This document shows positions 1 through 11,437 of a DNA stretch of 64,000 nucleotides, one piece after another; positions within the stretch are counted from its first letter, which is position 1; the number at the start of each line of letters is the position of its first letter. Below the pieces are notes generated by a model. That model saw nothing but the letters and a program-made list of their open reading frames with translations, was not told the origin of the DNA and searched no databases. This DNA is from Pictodentalium vernedei (taxonomy: Eukaryota > Mollusca > Scaphopoda > Dentaliida > Dentaliidae): positions 144,812,344 to 144,876,343 of the forward strand of contig CM062296.1 of NCBI GenBank assembly GCA_031216915.1, read 5' to 3'. The position numbers were made by a program, and so were the translations under genes.

Positions 1-284
1 TGCCCCTAAGCCGGCGGGAAGAGGATCTTCGCAGGGAGGACATAGTTTCTCCTCCCATAAGCCTCGTAAGTCCTACAGGTGATGGTCAAGACCTCTGTTG
101 CTTGCCAGTTGGCGGAAGGTTATAAAACTTCGCGAGGAACTGGCCATGTAAATGCCGCCGTATTCATCCTCTCAAGTGCGAAAGAAAAGGCGGTTTCTTA
201 ACCACATCTTCCATAAACATACTGTTTCTTGGACCACCTTCATTTAAAACGGTCGGAGAATATGTTCTTCGAGCTCCTCTGCGT

Positions 285-640
285 TTGGATTGGCTAGATC
301 TAGATGTATCCTTACCTGCATCATTCATTATTCACTCAGACAAAATTGAAACGGCAATTTCATCAAGAAGAGCAAATCTGGATGCAATGTCTTACGCAGA
401 TCACCTTACCAGAACTATGGCGCAACGTCTCGACGGGAAGAAATTTGAGGATGTGTATACCTCGCTTCTTTCCAGGGCAATTATGTATACCATGTATAAC
501 TCCGCCCTAACAGTGGCAAATCTGGAGTTAATCAGACGTGATGCTGCCCTTGCGTCGTCATCACTTAAAGATGACAAGGTGAAAAGCTCTCTCCGGTCTC
601 CGGACATACTATTTTTTATGACAAGCTTTCATTAGTCTAT
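285..640 (+). pseudogene. gag-like relic of DIRS copy 1
   Basis: The stretch encodes a peptide resembling the C-terminal half of the gag-like protein of the DIRS copy at 7449-16877 (compare its 12250-12610, with shared NLDA.SYADHL and NSAL.VANLELIRRDAAL patterns). In this family the gag-like protein is thought to package the RNA. Fossil; not expected to make a working product. Confidence 0.65.
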
Positions 641-1069
641 GAACAGACTACTAAGAAAGCGTCCAGTGCTCTGCTATTGAAGTTGGCGTCTCCGCAACCT
701 GCTTCAGTAGACAAGCGTAAAGGAAGACTCTAAAGGAAACTCCTCACAAGGGTACAAGAAACCCTCTTACAATTACTTTGGAGGTTGTCAATATAGCAAC
801 TCGGGAAAGGGGCGTAGGTCTGGTCGGGACTATCGGTCAGACGCCCCTAGGCCGATGGGACGAGGTTCTTCGTGTGGAGGACGTAGTTTCTCCCCCTGTA
901 AGCCTTGCAGGTCATATAGGTGATGTTCAAGACCTCTATTGCTTGCCAGTTGGCGGAAGGTTTTCAAACTTCATGAGAAACTGGATAGCAGTCACAGAAG
1001 ATCAGTGGGTGAGAAGTGTAGTCTCTGACGGCCTACGGCTATCCTTCTGAGCGAAACCCCCACTAACAA

Positions 1070-2430
1070 GATGTCTGCATTGGACAAATCCTCTGTCAGA
1101 TCCTTTCAAAAGAGAGTCTGTCCTAGCGGAGGTACAGGCTCTCTTATTAAAGGAAGCAATAGAGGTTGTCGAGAATCAAGATTCTCAGGGTTTCTACAGT
1201 CACCTGTTCCTCGTACCGTAGCCAGGTGGCTCGTTCCGACCGGTAATAGACTTGAGCTGGATAAACAAGCTTATTGTGGCTCCAAAATTCTATATAGAGA
1301 CCATTCGGTTGGTAAGAGCGAGCATTTGAGTGAACGTCTATGCAGCAAGCATAGATCTAAAGGATGCATACTTTCATGTCCTGGTACATCCTGCATTCAG
1401 AAAGTACCTACGGTTCGCCATACAAGAGAAGGTTTATCAGTTCGATCCTGGCTCCCTGGGCATTCACTCGAATAATGAACTCAGTAATGTCATACTTCTG
1501 AGCTGATTCGTCTGCAGTAACGTCGGCTTACTTGGACAACATTCTGCAGAGATACGGCAACAGAATTATTCTTCAGAATGGTGTTCAGAGCCTGCTATTA
1601 CTCCGACGTCTTGGTTTCGTCGTAAACGAGAAAAAGTCGGATCTAGCTCTGTCGAAGTCATTCACTCACTTGGGGATGAGCTTCGAGACTCAAAACAATC
1701 TGGTTCGTCTGCTGTTATCCAGAGCCGAATTAGTCAGTTGTTATGCTTGCTTTTGTCTACACTCAGACGCATTAACAGCGAGGGAATTCATGTGACTGAT
1801 GGAGTTGTGCGGAGCGGCTGCGGATCTTATTCCAATGGGCCGTCAATGCATGCGTCCCCTCCAGATATTCTTTACTCAGAACTGGAGTGTGAAGATGTAT
1901 TTGTTCGAAACCAGTATTGTTTTAACGGACCTGGTAAAACAAAGGGTTCAGATTTAGGCAGATCTTCAGTGGTTAACTCAGGGAGTTCCACTGCAACTGC
2001 CGGATCTGGCTTTCACGATTATGACGGACGTGAGTCTGACGGATTGGGGCACGACCCTATGTCCCGCAGACTTGAAGTGTCAAGGTCTTTGGGACCCTTA
2101 GTTCCTAGAGAAGCACATAAACTTCAAAGAGATGTCAATTTGGCTAGCTCTTCAACATTGGATTGACATAATAGTGAACGTCCATGTTCAGATTTTGTTG
2201 GACAATTCGACAGTAGTAGCTTACATCAGGAACCAAGGTGGCACTCATTCAATTCCATTATGCGAATTAACGGAGAAGATTCTCCTGTACGTCATGAATC
2301 ATCATGTTCATCTTTCTGTCTGTCATATACCGGGTCGTCTGAACGTACTAGCAGACTCCCTCTCAACAAGCGAATATTCAGGCAGATTTGCTACCAGTAG
2401 CATTGTCTCGTGATAGATCTGTTTGTGACA
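1070..2430 (+). pseudogene. reverse transcriptase / RNase H relic of DIRS copy 1
   Basis: Scattered in-frame stretches match the RT-RNase H protein of DIRS copy 2, including the RT active-site neighbourhood (a LDNILQRYGN stretch where copy 2 has YLDDILQRYGN) and the RNase H C-terminal motif around 2320-2370 (CHIPGRLNVLADSLS). The order matches copy 2. Broken in several places; a fossil. Confidence 0.65.
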
Positions 2431-2699
2431 CACCTGAATAATCAGTTACAGACGTTCTTGTCGCCATGCCCAGATCATCGAGCGTACGCAGTAGACGCTC
2501 TGTCGATCTCATGGGACGGAATGGTAGGATATGCGTATCTTCCAACTCCGTTGATTCAGCAGATTCTGTTAAAGATCAAACAGTTTTGTTGCAAAATCCT
2601 GCTAGTAGCACCTCTGTCGTCACAGAAACCTTGGATCAATCTTCTCAGGTGTCTGTTATGGGACGTTCCCTGGAAGCTTCCTCCCCAAGAGGATCTTCT

Positions 2700-3760
2700 T
2701 AATCAGGGGAAGTCACGCACACTGCATCACAACCCGGAAGGTCTCAACCTTCACATATTTCCGTTGTGCCGTCCTTCTTGCAAGGAAAGCAGTTTACAGG
2801 ACCCGAAGTGGACGCAATTTCTAACTGCCGGAGGTCCTCCTCTGCATTGAACTATGCAGCAAAGTGGAGGGTTTTCTTCCATTGGTGTCAGGATCAGTCG
2901 ATAGACGTTTATGATCCGTCCGTACCAAATATTGACAATTTCTTGGTCTACTTGTTTGACGATCTCAAACTGCAGCCTGTCACTATTAAGGGCCATAGGT
3001 CTATGTTATCAGACACTTACGCTCATCATGATAACTTGGCTATTGGATCAAATGCTTCATTGTTCAAGCTGGTTAGAAATTTCTTTATTAATAGACCTAG
3101 AACCCTCAGATTAATTCCTAAGTGGAATTTGGCTTGGGTTTTGTTGAAGGACAAAGGAGCTCCGTTTGAGCTGTTGGGCATTGTAAAGTTCAAACTCTTG
3201 TCCTATAAAACGGCATTTCTCTTAGCCTTTGCATCTGCTAGAAGAGTCAGTGAACTTCATGCCTTATCTGTTGATGAATCTCACTACCGTAGTGTGGGTA
3301 ATACCATTACTCTCACTACAGAAGTGGGGTTTCTGACTAAGAATCAGATTCCTGACAAGCAGCCTGAACCTATTATCATTAAGGCTCTGCCATCCTCGGA
3401 TAACCATAGACCTTTGCTGTGTCCAGTCAGGGCTATGCGCATTTATAAACGTCGATCATATTTTATTGGAGAAGAAAAAAAAATGCTTTTTTCTTTCTTT
3501 GATTCCTAACAGAAAGGATATTTCTGTTCATTCAGTCGCTAGATGGATTCAGTTGGCAAGACACATTGCCTATGGAAATCTATCTTCGTTCAGTTAATAA
3601 GATATCAGCGCACGAGGTTAGAGCACTATCCACTTCTTGGGCTTATTCTAACAGTATAGCCATTACTGATCTCACGAAGACTGTGTACTGGACACAGCCC
3701 TCTACATTTACCAAGTTTTATCTGAGTTCATCTTCGGTGACCTTATATCTTTAGGTCCTC
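2700..3760 (+). pseudogene. tyrosine recombinase relic of DIRS copy 1
   Basis: Long stretches of a DIRS tyrosine recombinase are readable. The N-terminal core-binding part has NYAAKWRVFFHW and a YLFDDLKLQPVTIKGHRS segment. The catalytic part shows SARRVSELHALSVDESHYRS (first Arg), ISAHEVRALSTSWAY (His-x-x-Arg) and TFTKFY (Tyr). In DIRS elements this enzyme inserts a circular DNA intermediate without target duplication. It is the best-preserved coding part of copy 1 but is broken. Confidence 0.75.
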
Positions 3761-3910
3761 TTTCTGTTGCTCAGAATGTCGTCCATTAATGGTTACATGG
3801 ATAGTTATTTAGGCAGTCCGTTCCAGCATTGACCCTGTTCCGCTGCCCTCTTCATTCTGAGAACATGTACCTCAGAACAAGGGGAAGATGGAGGGGACGG
3901 GAGGACGTTT

Positions 3911-5082
3911 TTTAGTCCCCTACCGGCATCGCCGGATGGAACTCTAGGTTTGCACTCTGTCCATCCGTCAGTCTGTCAGTCGGTCAGTCTGTCAGTCACA
4001 CTTTAGTTTTCTGGAGTTTTTTTGGAAACGCTTCAATGGAATGATTTCATTTTTGGTAAACTACTATAGAACGATGACTTACAGATCAAGTTTGAGTTTC
4101 ATGCTGATTGCATTATTCTTGTGTGAGTTACAGCCCTTGGAAATATGGGAAAAAGCACCAAAATATCAGTTTTCCGGAGTTTTTTTGGAAACGCTTCAAC
4201 GGAATGATTTCATTTTTGGTAAACTACTACAGAATGATGACTTACAGATCAAGTTTGAGTTTCATGCTTATTGCATTATTCTTGTGTGAGTTATGGCCCT
4301 TGGAAATATGGAAAAGCGCCAAAATATCAGTTTTCCGGACTTTTTTTTGGAAACGCTTCAACGGAATGATTTCATTTTTGGTAGCCTACTATAGAACGAT
4401 GACTTACAGATCAAGTTTGAGTTTCATGCTGATTGCCTTCTTTTTGTGTGAGTTATGGCCCTTGGAAATATGGAAAAGCGCATAAATATCAGTTTTCTGG
4501 ACATTTTCTGGAAATGCTTCAACGGAATGATTTCATTTTTGGTAACCTACTATAGAACGATGACTTACAGATCAAGTTTCATTTACACTCTGTCCATCCA
4601 TCCGTCAGTCTGTCAGTCAGTCTGTCGGCCATACTTTAGTTTTCCGGACTTTTTATGGGAAATGCTTCAACGGAATGATTTCATTTTTGGTAACCTACTA
4701 TAGAACGATGACTTACAGATCAAGTTTCATTTGCACTCTGTCCATCCATCAGTCTGTCAGTCAGTCTGTCAGTCATACTTTTGTTTTCCTGACTTTTTTT
4801 GGAAATGCTTCAACCGAATGATTTCATTCTTGGTAACCTACTATAGAACGATGACTTACAGATCAAGTTTGAGTTTCATGCTGATTGCATTATTCTTGTG
4901 TGAGTTATGGCCCTTGGAAATATGGGAAAGTGACAAAATATCAGTTTTCAGGACTTATTTTGGAAATGCTTCAACGGAATTCATGCTGATCACATCTAGG
5001 TTATAACATTTGTATAATTATTAATGCTCATTAGTCAGGTAGGGGACATTGTATTGCTTCAGCGATACGTGGGCTCTTGTTT
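3911..5082 (+). mobile_element. Helentron-like (HINE-type) element with about 147-163 bp tandem core, inserted in DIRS copy 1
   Basis: The element begins TTTAGTCCCCTACCGG with an imperfect hairpin, has a GTCCATCC/GTCAGTCT-rich segment, then about seven tandem units (starts near 4010, 4168, 4331, 4491, 4639, 4785 and 4945). Long units carry a GTGAGTTATGGCCCTTGG block; in the shorter ones it is replaced by the GTCAGTCTGTCAGTC block. It ends with the hairpin GTATTGCTTCAGCGATAC followed by GTGGGCTCTTGTT. The same place in DIRS copy 2 (about 16005) is empty, showing insertion at a TT dinucleotide. No coding capacity. The 5' hairpin, tandem core, 3' hairpin and TT target are as known for non-autonomous Helentrons; the family call is inference. 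Confidence 0.7.
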
Positions 5083-5580
5083 TCCCTTATGATCATCTGG
5101 CTTTAAAGTGAAAAGCAAGGGAAGACCTCCTCCGGTGTCAGTAGTCCTGAGTCGGTGCTGGGATGGTTTTAATGTGTAGCTCGGTGTGAAGCAATAACTA
5201 TGTCTCATTTATGTACTGTTTTTTAAAGTCTAGCTCACTGTGAAGCATTTGTGTATGTCGCGTGTCAAACGGGCGTTAATATACAATCCTCAGACACTTT
5301 TAAATGAGTATAAAGAGTCTCATTCTCTGGACTATCTTTATATATTGGTTTTCCTTCACCGAATTAGCACATCGGGTTATGCTGGCATTAAATGGAGAAT
5401 TATATATTATGTAATGCTCAATTACATTGATGGTGTTATGCCTTTCTCTTTTCTCGTAAAAGAGAAAGACATATATAATTCCAATCTTCTCCTATTCTCC
5501 TGTAGGAGCTATCCTTTACTGAAGTAATTGAGAGATTGGATTTTCCTTTATGTCCTAGGCCCTCCAGCCTTTTTATGATT

Positions 5581-5668
5581 CAGCTAGTCTGGTCCATTGG
5601 TTGTTGTATAAAAATATTATAAATTTTAAGTAATTTGTATATTTTTTATACTTACCAATGGCCCAGAC
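5581..5668 (+). repeat. internal complementary region (ICR) of DIRS copy 1
   Basis: The left part is complementary to DIRS left ends and the right part is complementary to this copy's own right end (about 5900-5948), meeting at an ATT-type junction. This is the DIRS ICR used in the family to restore the ends through a circular intermediate. More diverged than in copies 2 and 3. Confidence 0.7.
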
Positions 5669-5740
5669 GGGTATGGCCCTCCCATGAGTGGGCACTCATA
5701 CCTCCCCACTGTTTATAACATTTAACAAGCAATCTGTAGA

Positions 5741-5948
5741 AAGAATGGTTGGTGCCAATTTCGGCATCTTACTGGATACTGCGCATGCGCAGATCCGAAA
5801 AGTATGGAGGAGCAGATAGGACATCAAATTTTCAGTTTTGCATGCAAATTTCGGGTGTTTGGCCCAGGATTAATTTTTGAGTTAGCACCAGCTAGTTTGG
5901 GCCATTGGTAAGTATAAAAAATATGCAAATTACTTAAAATTTATTATA
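5741..5948 (-). repeat. right terminal inverted repeat of DIRS copy 1
   Basis: Homologous to the terminal repeats of copies 2 and 3 but clearly diverged. It keeps the palindrome TGCGCATGCGCA at 5780-5791 and the end pattern GGTAAGTATAAAAAATAT. The matching left repeat lies outside the window. Confidence 0.75.
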
Positions 5949-6754
5949 TTTTGTTTATATAAATTTGTTTAATCACAAATTATTGAAGAATGCCCTTGGG
6001 CACTCTTCAGTAATTTGTAATTGAACAAATAGTGATGAACAAACTCAGACCATCAAAAATAATGTAGCCCTCAACCAGTTAAATCTGTCATGTCTTTTAA
6101 AATCATTTTTGCATCACCTGTATGCTCACTATACTATGGAGCCCACTGAATTGTATATATTTTAATTGAAATCTGAATTGAATCTCCTTTGGTATGCTGA
6201 TAGGCCCACATGGGGGAACAGATATGCACAAGGAACAAGTTGGGTCCAATAATTTTTCCCAGAGTTATGGCCCTTTTTCACTCTTTGACTTACAAAATTT
6301 TGCTCGACCTCTGTATTGCATTCATTGCATGTTGGATTTGATTTATTCTTTTTTGATCAAATCATAATTTTAGGGGTTACTCGTGGATAGCTAGACAATA
6401 CATCCTTTTGATTTTTTTCCAGCCTGCCAATTCAATATGACCGCCATGGTGTTATGACTCCGCCGGTGGCATATGCCATACTTTGCATTGCTCTTGTTTG
6501 TTATGTCAATGAATGATCAAGGGGGCACCATTTTACATGGGTGTGTTTGATTGTCTGACCTGATAATGTTTGGGAGATGAATTCGGCCACAGCGGATTTC
6601 ATAATTCATAATAAGAAGCCGACTGTTTCCAGTAATAATATGCGACGTCAGCTTGGATAGTGTATCAGATCGTGTGACATGCCTACACGCCTAAAGAATG
6701 CCAAGCCTTTATATTAGCTCTCTCAGAAGGACAAAGGTGAAATTGGTACACTTG
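5949..6754. other. non-coding stretch with one hairpin and a decayed repeat
   Basis: No gene is visible. 5965-6035 holds a hairpin (GAATGCCCTTGGGCACTCTTC at its tip, arms of CAAATTATTGAA/TCAGTAATTTG type) related to the stem-loop family at 23829 and 44810. 6170-6310 resembles the interior of a tandem-cored repeat (AGAGTTATGGCCCTTT). Nothing is recognised in 6320-6754. Confidence 0.5.
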
Positions 6755-7448
6755 TTAGCTCACCTGACAGAAAGTCAGGGTGAGCTTTGATGATCACTTT
6801 CCATCTGTCATACATCATCAGTCGTATTCTCAAAAAAACACTGGACCGATTCCAGTGAGGTTTGAGGTGATTTTTGTTCTGACATCACATTTTGATTTTA
6901 TTCAAATCAACTTTCCCTGGCCCATTGGAAGGTTGTGGGAGAAAATGCTCCCAAATTTTAAAAAAATCCCCTCGTGAACAAATGGGTACAATAACTTGAT
7001 ATGTGGTACTGAGGTTCCTTTTGATGTGCAGAATAAAGTTTGTTCAAACAAAGTTTGTAGGGCAATATTTGCCTTTGTAATGGGAGAGGCAAGATTTTTG
7101 GCCAAGCCCAAGATTTCTATTTTTTGAACCAATAAACTGATTTGCACCAAATTTGGTATGTGATATTATGGAGTCTTAAGTACTTGATTCATGCAAATAA
7201 ATTTTTCCTACATCCCAGTGTGAACCCTATGGGCAAAGAATAGAAATATTTTCAAATGCCCATATTTCCCAAACTGCATGAAACAATGAAACAGAGAACT
7301 GTTATTTGGTATGAAGCAACATTAGGACCAGTAAAATCAAATGATAAAAAAAGTCACTGGTTGTGTCATAGTGTTCTGTGAGGGGGGAATTGGGAAAATG
7401 TGGAGTCAGTTTATTTGTAAACATTTTAAAATCTTCTGCAGAAACACC

Positions 7449-7659
7449 AATATTTTTATACTGTACCAATGACCCAGACTTAGACTTAGCTGGTGCTAAC
7501 TCTAACAAAACCAGGGCCAAACACAAATTTTGCCCCCCAATCCCCAAAATTTGCATCCAAAACAAAAAGAAATCATGTCCTAAAGGACCTCCATAGTACG
7601 CCTCTACTGCGCATGCGCAGTGACGCAGTCGTCCCGAAATTGGCGCCAATTATCATTCT
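7449..7659 (+). repeat. left terminal inverted repeat of DIRS copy 2
   Basis: From 7465 to 7659 it is the reverse complement of 16649-16840 with only a few differences. It starts AATATTTTTATACTG, contains the NRF-1-type palindrome TGCGCATGCGCA at 7608-7619 and then TTGGCGCCAA. In DIRS elements the left repeat usually holds the promoter. Confidence 0.85.
7608..7619. promoter_or_regulatory. NRF-1-type palindromic site in the DIRS left repeat
   Basis: TGCGCATGCGCA matches the known NRF-1 consensus (YGCGCAYGCGCR). The same 12-mer is found at 5780-5791, 16690-16701, 28914-28925 and 35474-35485, that is, in all five DIRS terminal repeats present. An AATTGGCGCCAATT palindrome (E2F-like core) follows 25 bp away. 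The regulatory role is inference. Confidence 0.5.
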
Positions 7660-8017
7660 CTGTTTGGCCCTTCATCAGTCAACATCTCACTGATCTTTGT
7701 GCTTGTAAATCTCAGTTTAAAGGATGCCAGACACGTAATTTTTGGAGAAAATGTGATTCTAAGGAGGATAGAAGGAGGAGAGGAAAAAGAAGTGGCAAAA
7801 AATAATCAGGGCTGTACTTAAAATTTTTTGATGAAATTATGTTAAGTTGCCTATTTTCGAGGCATGGGCCTCTTGTTGTCATTCTTGCTAATTGTTGCAC
7901 TGCTTATTCAGGGTTTCCTCTCCCCTAGCCTTCTAAAGTCCCCCCTGGCAATTCTCCCATGCTTTTGGCATATTTTTGAGAAATTTCATTTCTAAAATTT
8001 CCTGGGAGAGTTGCTTG

Positions 8018-11000
8018 GTTACAGAATGTTTTCTGTTATTTTCCCCATAGTTACGTTTTCACCCATGGGTGTATAACGTTTGTGTTCTGCATCTTCCATC
8101 TGATGTTCTACAGATTCTCCCCTGGGAGTCTCTGTTTTGCATCAGATAGAGTGTAATTGATGACTGATTCCGGGCCAGTTTTTTCAGTGCCTGGAGTCAT
8201 GTTTTCTAGTGTGTTTACACTGTTTGTTTTCATTGGCAACAGCCTTTTTTGAGGGGGGCTGTTTGCCTTTGTGGTAGTTTATCTCATTATAAGATACATT
8301 TATATTATCCGAAAGTGTCTCATTAATTATTTTATATAAATTTAAAATTTTTGACCACACTTTGCCATCGGATCCATCGGGGCTCAACGTTACTTTTCAG
8401 CATCTTGGGCTTCTCTGAAAAAATATTTTTTCAAAATTATTTTGTTTTGCAATTGTTTTTTCATTTATTAATGGATCATGTTATTATGTATCTTTGTGTC
8501 AGGGGTTTTTGCGAGTAACTAGGACTTATTGTTGTTCTTTCACAATGAAGGGACGTTGTTCAAATTGTAATAGGAAGAAATCTTCTTCTGACTTTCATGA
8601 TCATTGTATTAATTGTAGTCAGTGTTCTCGCATTAATCCCTGTCCTATATGTGAACATTGGGATGAGAAACATTGGAAACGTGTGTCACGATATGTTGTT
8701 TCTGGAGAAAGGGCGATGCCGGCTCTTTCTCCGCAAGGTCACTCTACTCTCTCAGTTTCTATTTCAGAGGAACCAATGGAAAACAATGAAACAGAGAACT
8801 GTTATTTACAGTTACAGAATGTTTTCTGTTATTTTCCCCATAGTTACGTTTTCACCCATGGGTGTATAACGTTTGTGTTCTGCATCTTCCATCTGATGTT
8901 CTACAGATTCTCCCCTGGGAGTCTCTGTTTTGCATCAGATAGAGTGTAATTGATGACTGATTCCGGGCCAGTTTTTTCAGTGCCTGGAGTCATGTTTTCT
9001 AGTGTGTTTACACTGTTTGTTTTCATTGGCAACAGCCTTTTTTGAGGGGGGCTGTTTGCCTTTGTGGTAGTTTATCTCATTATAAGATACATTTATATTA
9101 TCCGAAAGTGTCTCATTAATTATTTTATATAAATTTAAAATTTTTGACCACACTTTGCCATCGGATCCATCGGGGCTCAACGTTACTTTTCAGCAACTTG
9201 GGCTTCTCTGAAAAAATATTTTTGGCCAAAAAAAAAAAATCAATTGATTCTCAGGCAATTTTTTTTTCAAATCAATGAGGGAGGGAGGATTTTATTTTTA
9301 TTTTTTATTTTTATTTCTTCCAGATGGTGAGAAAGGATTGAGAGGTAAAAGTCACTTTCTGATGTCTGTTTTTACCTGAAAAGCATGGAAAGTGCATATT
9401 GTAAAATGATATACAAATAAAACTCATTTTATTGAAAACTAAAACTGTTTTTCTTTATTTTCTGATATCACCACTTGTTGTATTTAGAAACAGAACTCTG
9501 ACTTCACTTTTAAACTTTAACAAAGCAGAACTATTTTATGAATACTAGATATTATTGACCACCCTCGTATTATTTTGGTATCATTGTGAGTTATTTTGAT
9601 TTTTAGTATGACCCATGGTGAGCGTGTTCTTCTCTGTAACAGAAGGTATATTCTTTTTAAAAAAATATTTAAAGTGTTTAAAATAAATTTCAAGTTCATA
9701 TAAGAAGCTGGGTCATTCATGGTTTCTGAATACCCTAACTGAGTTGAAAAGCGTAGTTAAAAAAGTTTTCGATATCCTTCGTAAATTAAGCGTTATTAAC
9801 AATTTGAGTTAATTAATTTCTTTGGTAAATGACAAAACATTTCAGTTGTCTCCCTTTCCGGCTGCGCTGGGTAATAATACACTGTTCAGAAAACTGACAA
9901 TTTCTGCCAACCATCTTTCACTGACACGTGCGATTGGTGCTTTGAAGGGCTGCCATTCTTATCCATCCAAATACCTGTGATTTCTATTGTAGCCTTATTA
10001 CATTTAACCCCCTTCCAACAAACTTCACAAGTTTTCAAAGAAAAACATTCAATGCAAATTGCGGGGCGAATTTCAATGCAGCTAATTTTTCAGTGGAACA
10101 GAGCGTAACCGCAAGCAATTTCGATATGGACGAACTGTCTCCAATACATTTTTTTGGTTTTGAAACGGTGGTTAACTTTTAATAAATTCTTATTAACTCG
10201 ATGCGTGTCTTGTGTGATTCGTTGTTTTGTCTGGTACTTTGTTTTTAAATAGCCATTTTGTGCTGGTTGCTATCAGTTGGGGCGAATTGTTCGAACGACT
10301 ACGCCATTGCAATTCTTTTCAGAAATATAAAATTGGGCTAGTTTAGGCTATTTTCATAGCCGTGTGACGGACTTTAACAGCAACCGTGTTTACTGTTTTT
10401 TGCGGAAGCGTGTGTTTTTAAAAAATAAAACATAAGAAAATACAGTAAACTGCCATGTCTCCCAAGGAAGTTTGGGAGGGCGACTTGAATTTCGCCCCCA
10501 ATGTAAGCCAAGGCCAGAGGCTCTCACACTTAACACACGCCTGTGTATATTTACCTGTTTATTTGTTGGTTTTGGGCATTAAAACCAATAGTCCCTTTTC
10601 AATTTCCCTGTTTCCTATTTTCTTGCATTGACGGTCCAAATAAAAAGGCCCAACGCGGGCCATTTTTTTCAACGCGGCGGTGCCTGAGAATCAATTCCTT
10701 TTTTTTTTTTGGCCTTTTCAAAATTATTTTGTTTTGCAATTGTTTTTTCATTTATTAATGGATCATGTTATTATGTATCTTTGTGTCAGGGGTTTTTGCG
10801 AGTAACTAGGACTTATTGTTGTTCTTTCACAATGAAGGGACGTTGTTCAAATTGTAATAGGAAGAAATCTTCCTCTGACTTTCATGATCATTGTATTAAT
10901 TGTAGTCAGTGTTCTCGCATTAATCCCTGTCCTATATGTGAACATTGGGATGAGAAACATTGGAAACGTGTGTCACGATATGTTGTTTCTGGAGAAAGGG

Positions 11001-11062
11001 CGATGCCGGCTCTTTCTCCGCAAGGTCACTCTACTCTCTCAGTTTCTATTTCAGAGGAACCA
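8018..11062 (+). repeat. direct duplication of the DIRS copy 2 leader
   Basis: 8018-8780 (leader plus the first part of the cysteine-rich ORF) is repeated at about 8814-9223 and 10715-11062, the second copy being interrupted by the transposon 9224-10714. The two copies differ at only a few positions, so the duplication is recent. The join between them contains 27 bases copied from the flanking host repeat (see findings). Confidence 0.85.
9224..10714. mobile_element. non-autonomous DNA transposon with 34 bp inverted ends, inside DIRS copy 2
   Basis: The ends are GGCC, twelve A, then TC (left) or GG (right), then AATTGATTCTCAGGCA: 34 bp inverted repeats with two mismatches. The duplicated leader at about 8420 gives the empty site (six T); the occupied site has five T on the left and four on the right, so the target duplication is TTT (3 bp). 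The 1,491 bp interior has no ORF. A 3 bp duplication is seen in PIF/Harbinger and CACTA-type elements, but TTT is not the usual Harbinger target, so the superfamily is left open. Confidence 0.8.
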
Positions 11063-11437
11063 GAACAGGGTGATGTTTCCATGTTATCTTCTTCAAGTGT
11101 GCGTCCGTCGTCACAAATGAATTCAGAGCTAGCGGCAGAAGTGCTCATGGAGATTAGACAAATGTCGTCCGCTAGCTCGCCCGGTGTAGCGTCCATTCAC
11201 CGAATGGTTCGGCAGCCGGGTTCGTCCGATGCGGTCCAAGAGGAAATTTTGAGTGATGCGAGCACTATAAACATAATAGATGCACACCCAGTGACGGCGG
11301 ATAGTAAGCGAGAACGGAGGAAGCCTTTTAGTCCGGTTCCAGCTCGTCCAGGTCCAGCCGGGCCGCGAGCGAGAGAGGTCCCTCTCCCGTACAACAACAT
11401 CTGGGACCAGATGTTGTGCTACAAAATGTGTCTTTAG
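10832..11437 (+). CDS. DIRS copy 2 small cysteine-rich ORF (gag N-terminal type)
   Basis: Starts at ATG 10832 (MKGRCSNCNRKK). The first 45 residues contain a cluster of Cys and His pairs (CSNC, HCINCSQC, CPIC, then HW) that looks like a zinc-binding module of the kind found at the start of DIRS gag-like proteins. The rest is Ser/Pro-rich and low complexity. It overlaps the gag-like ORF at 11416-12933 in another frame, and overlapping frames are usual in DIRS elements. It is probably RNA- or DNA-binding (inference). The open frame runs back into the transposon, but the start at 10832 is supported by the duplicated leader. Confidence 0.6.
   Translation: MKGRCSNCNRKKSSSDFHDHCINCSQCSRINPCPICEHWDEKHWKRVSRYVVSGERAMPALSPQGHSTLSVSISEEPEQGDVSMLSSSSVRPSSQMNSELAAEVLMEIRQMSSASSPGVASIHRMVRQPGSSDAVQEEILSDASTINIIDAHPVTADSKRERRKPFSPVPARPGPAGPRAREVPLPYNNIWDQMLCYKMCL

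Larger units (their letters stand above)
1..5948 (+). mobile_element. DIRS-type retroelement, copy 1 (old, broken, cut by window edge)
   Basis: This is a fossil retroelement of the DIRS order (tyrosine recombinase instead of integrase). It aligns by eye with the better copy at 7449-16877, in the same order: gag-like part, reverse transcriptase/RNase H part, tyrosine recombinase part, internal complementary region, right terminal repeat. The left end lies outside the window. The coding body is broken in many places and the terminal repeat has diverged from the other two copies, so this is an old insertion. A Helentron-like element (3911-5082) sits in its 3' untranslated part. Family call is firm; subfamily is not determined. 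Confidence 0.85.

Noticed and set aside
285-3760. The frames in 285-3760 as host genes
   Set aside because: They follow the order and sequence of the DIRS proteins in 10832-15879 and are an old element copy.
4041-5006. Overlapping frames with repeated peptide motifs (MISFLV.YYR.MTYRSS)
   Set aside because: They are products of the tandem units of the Helentron-like element, not a repeat protein gene.
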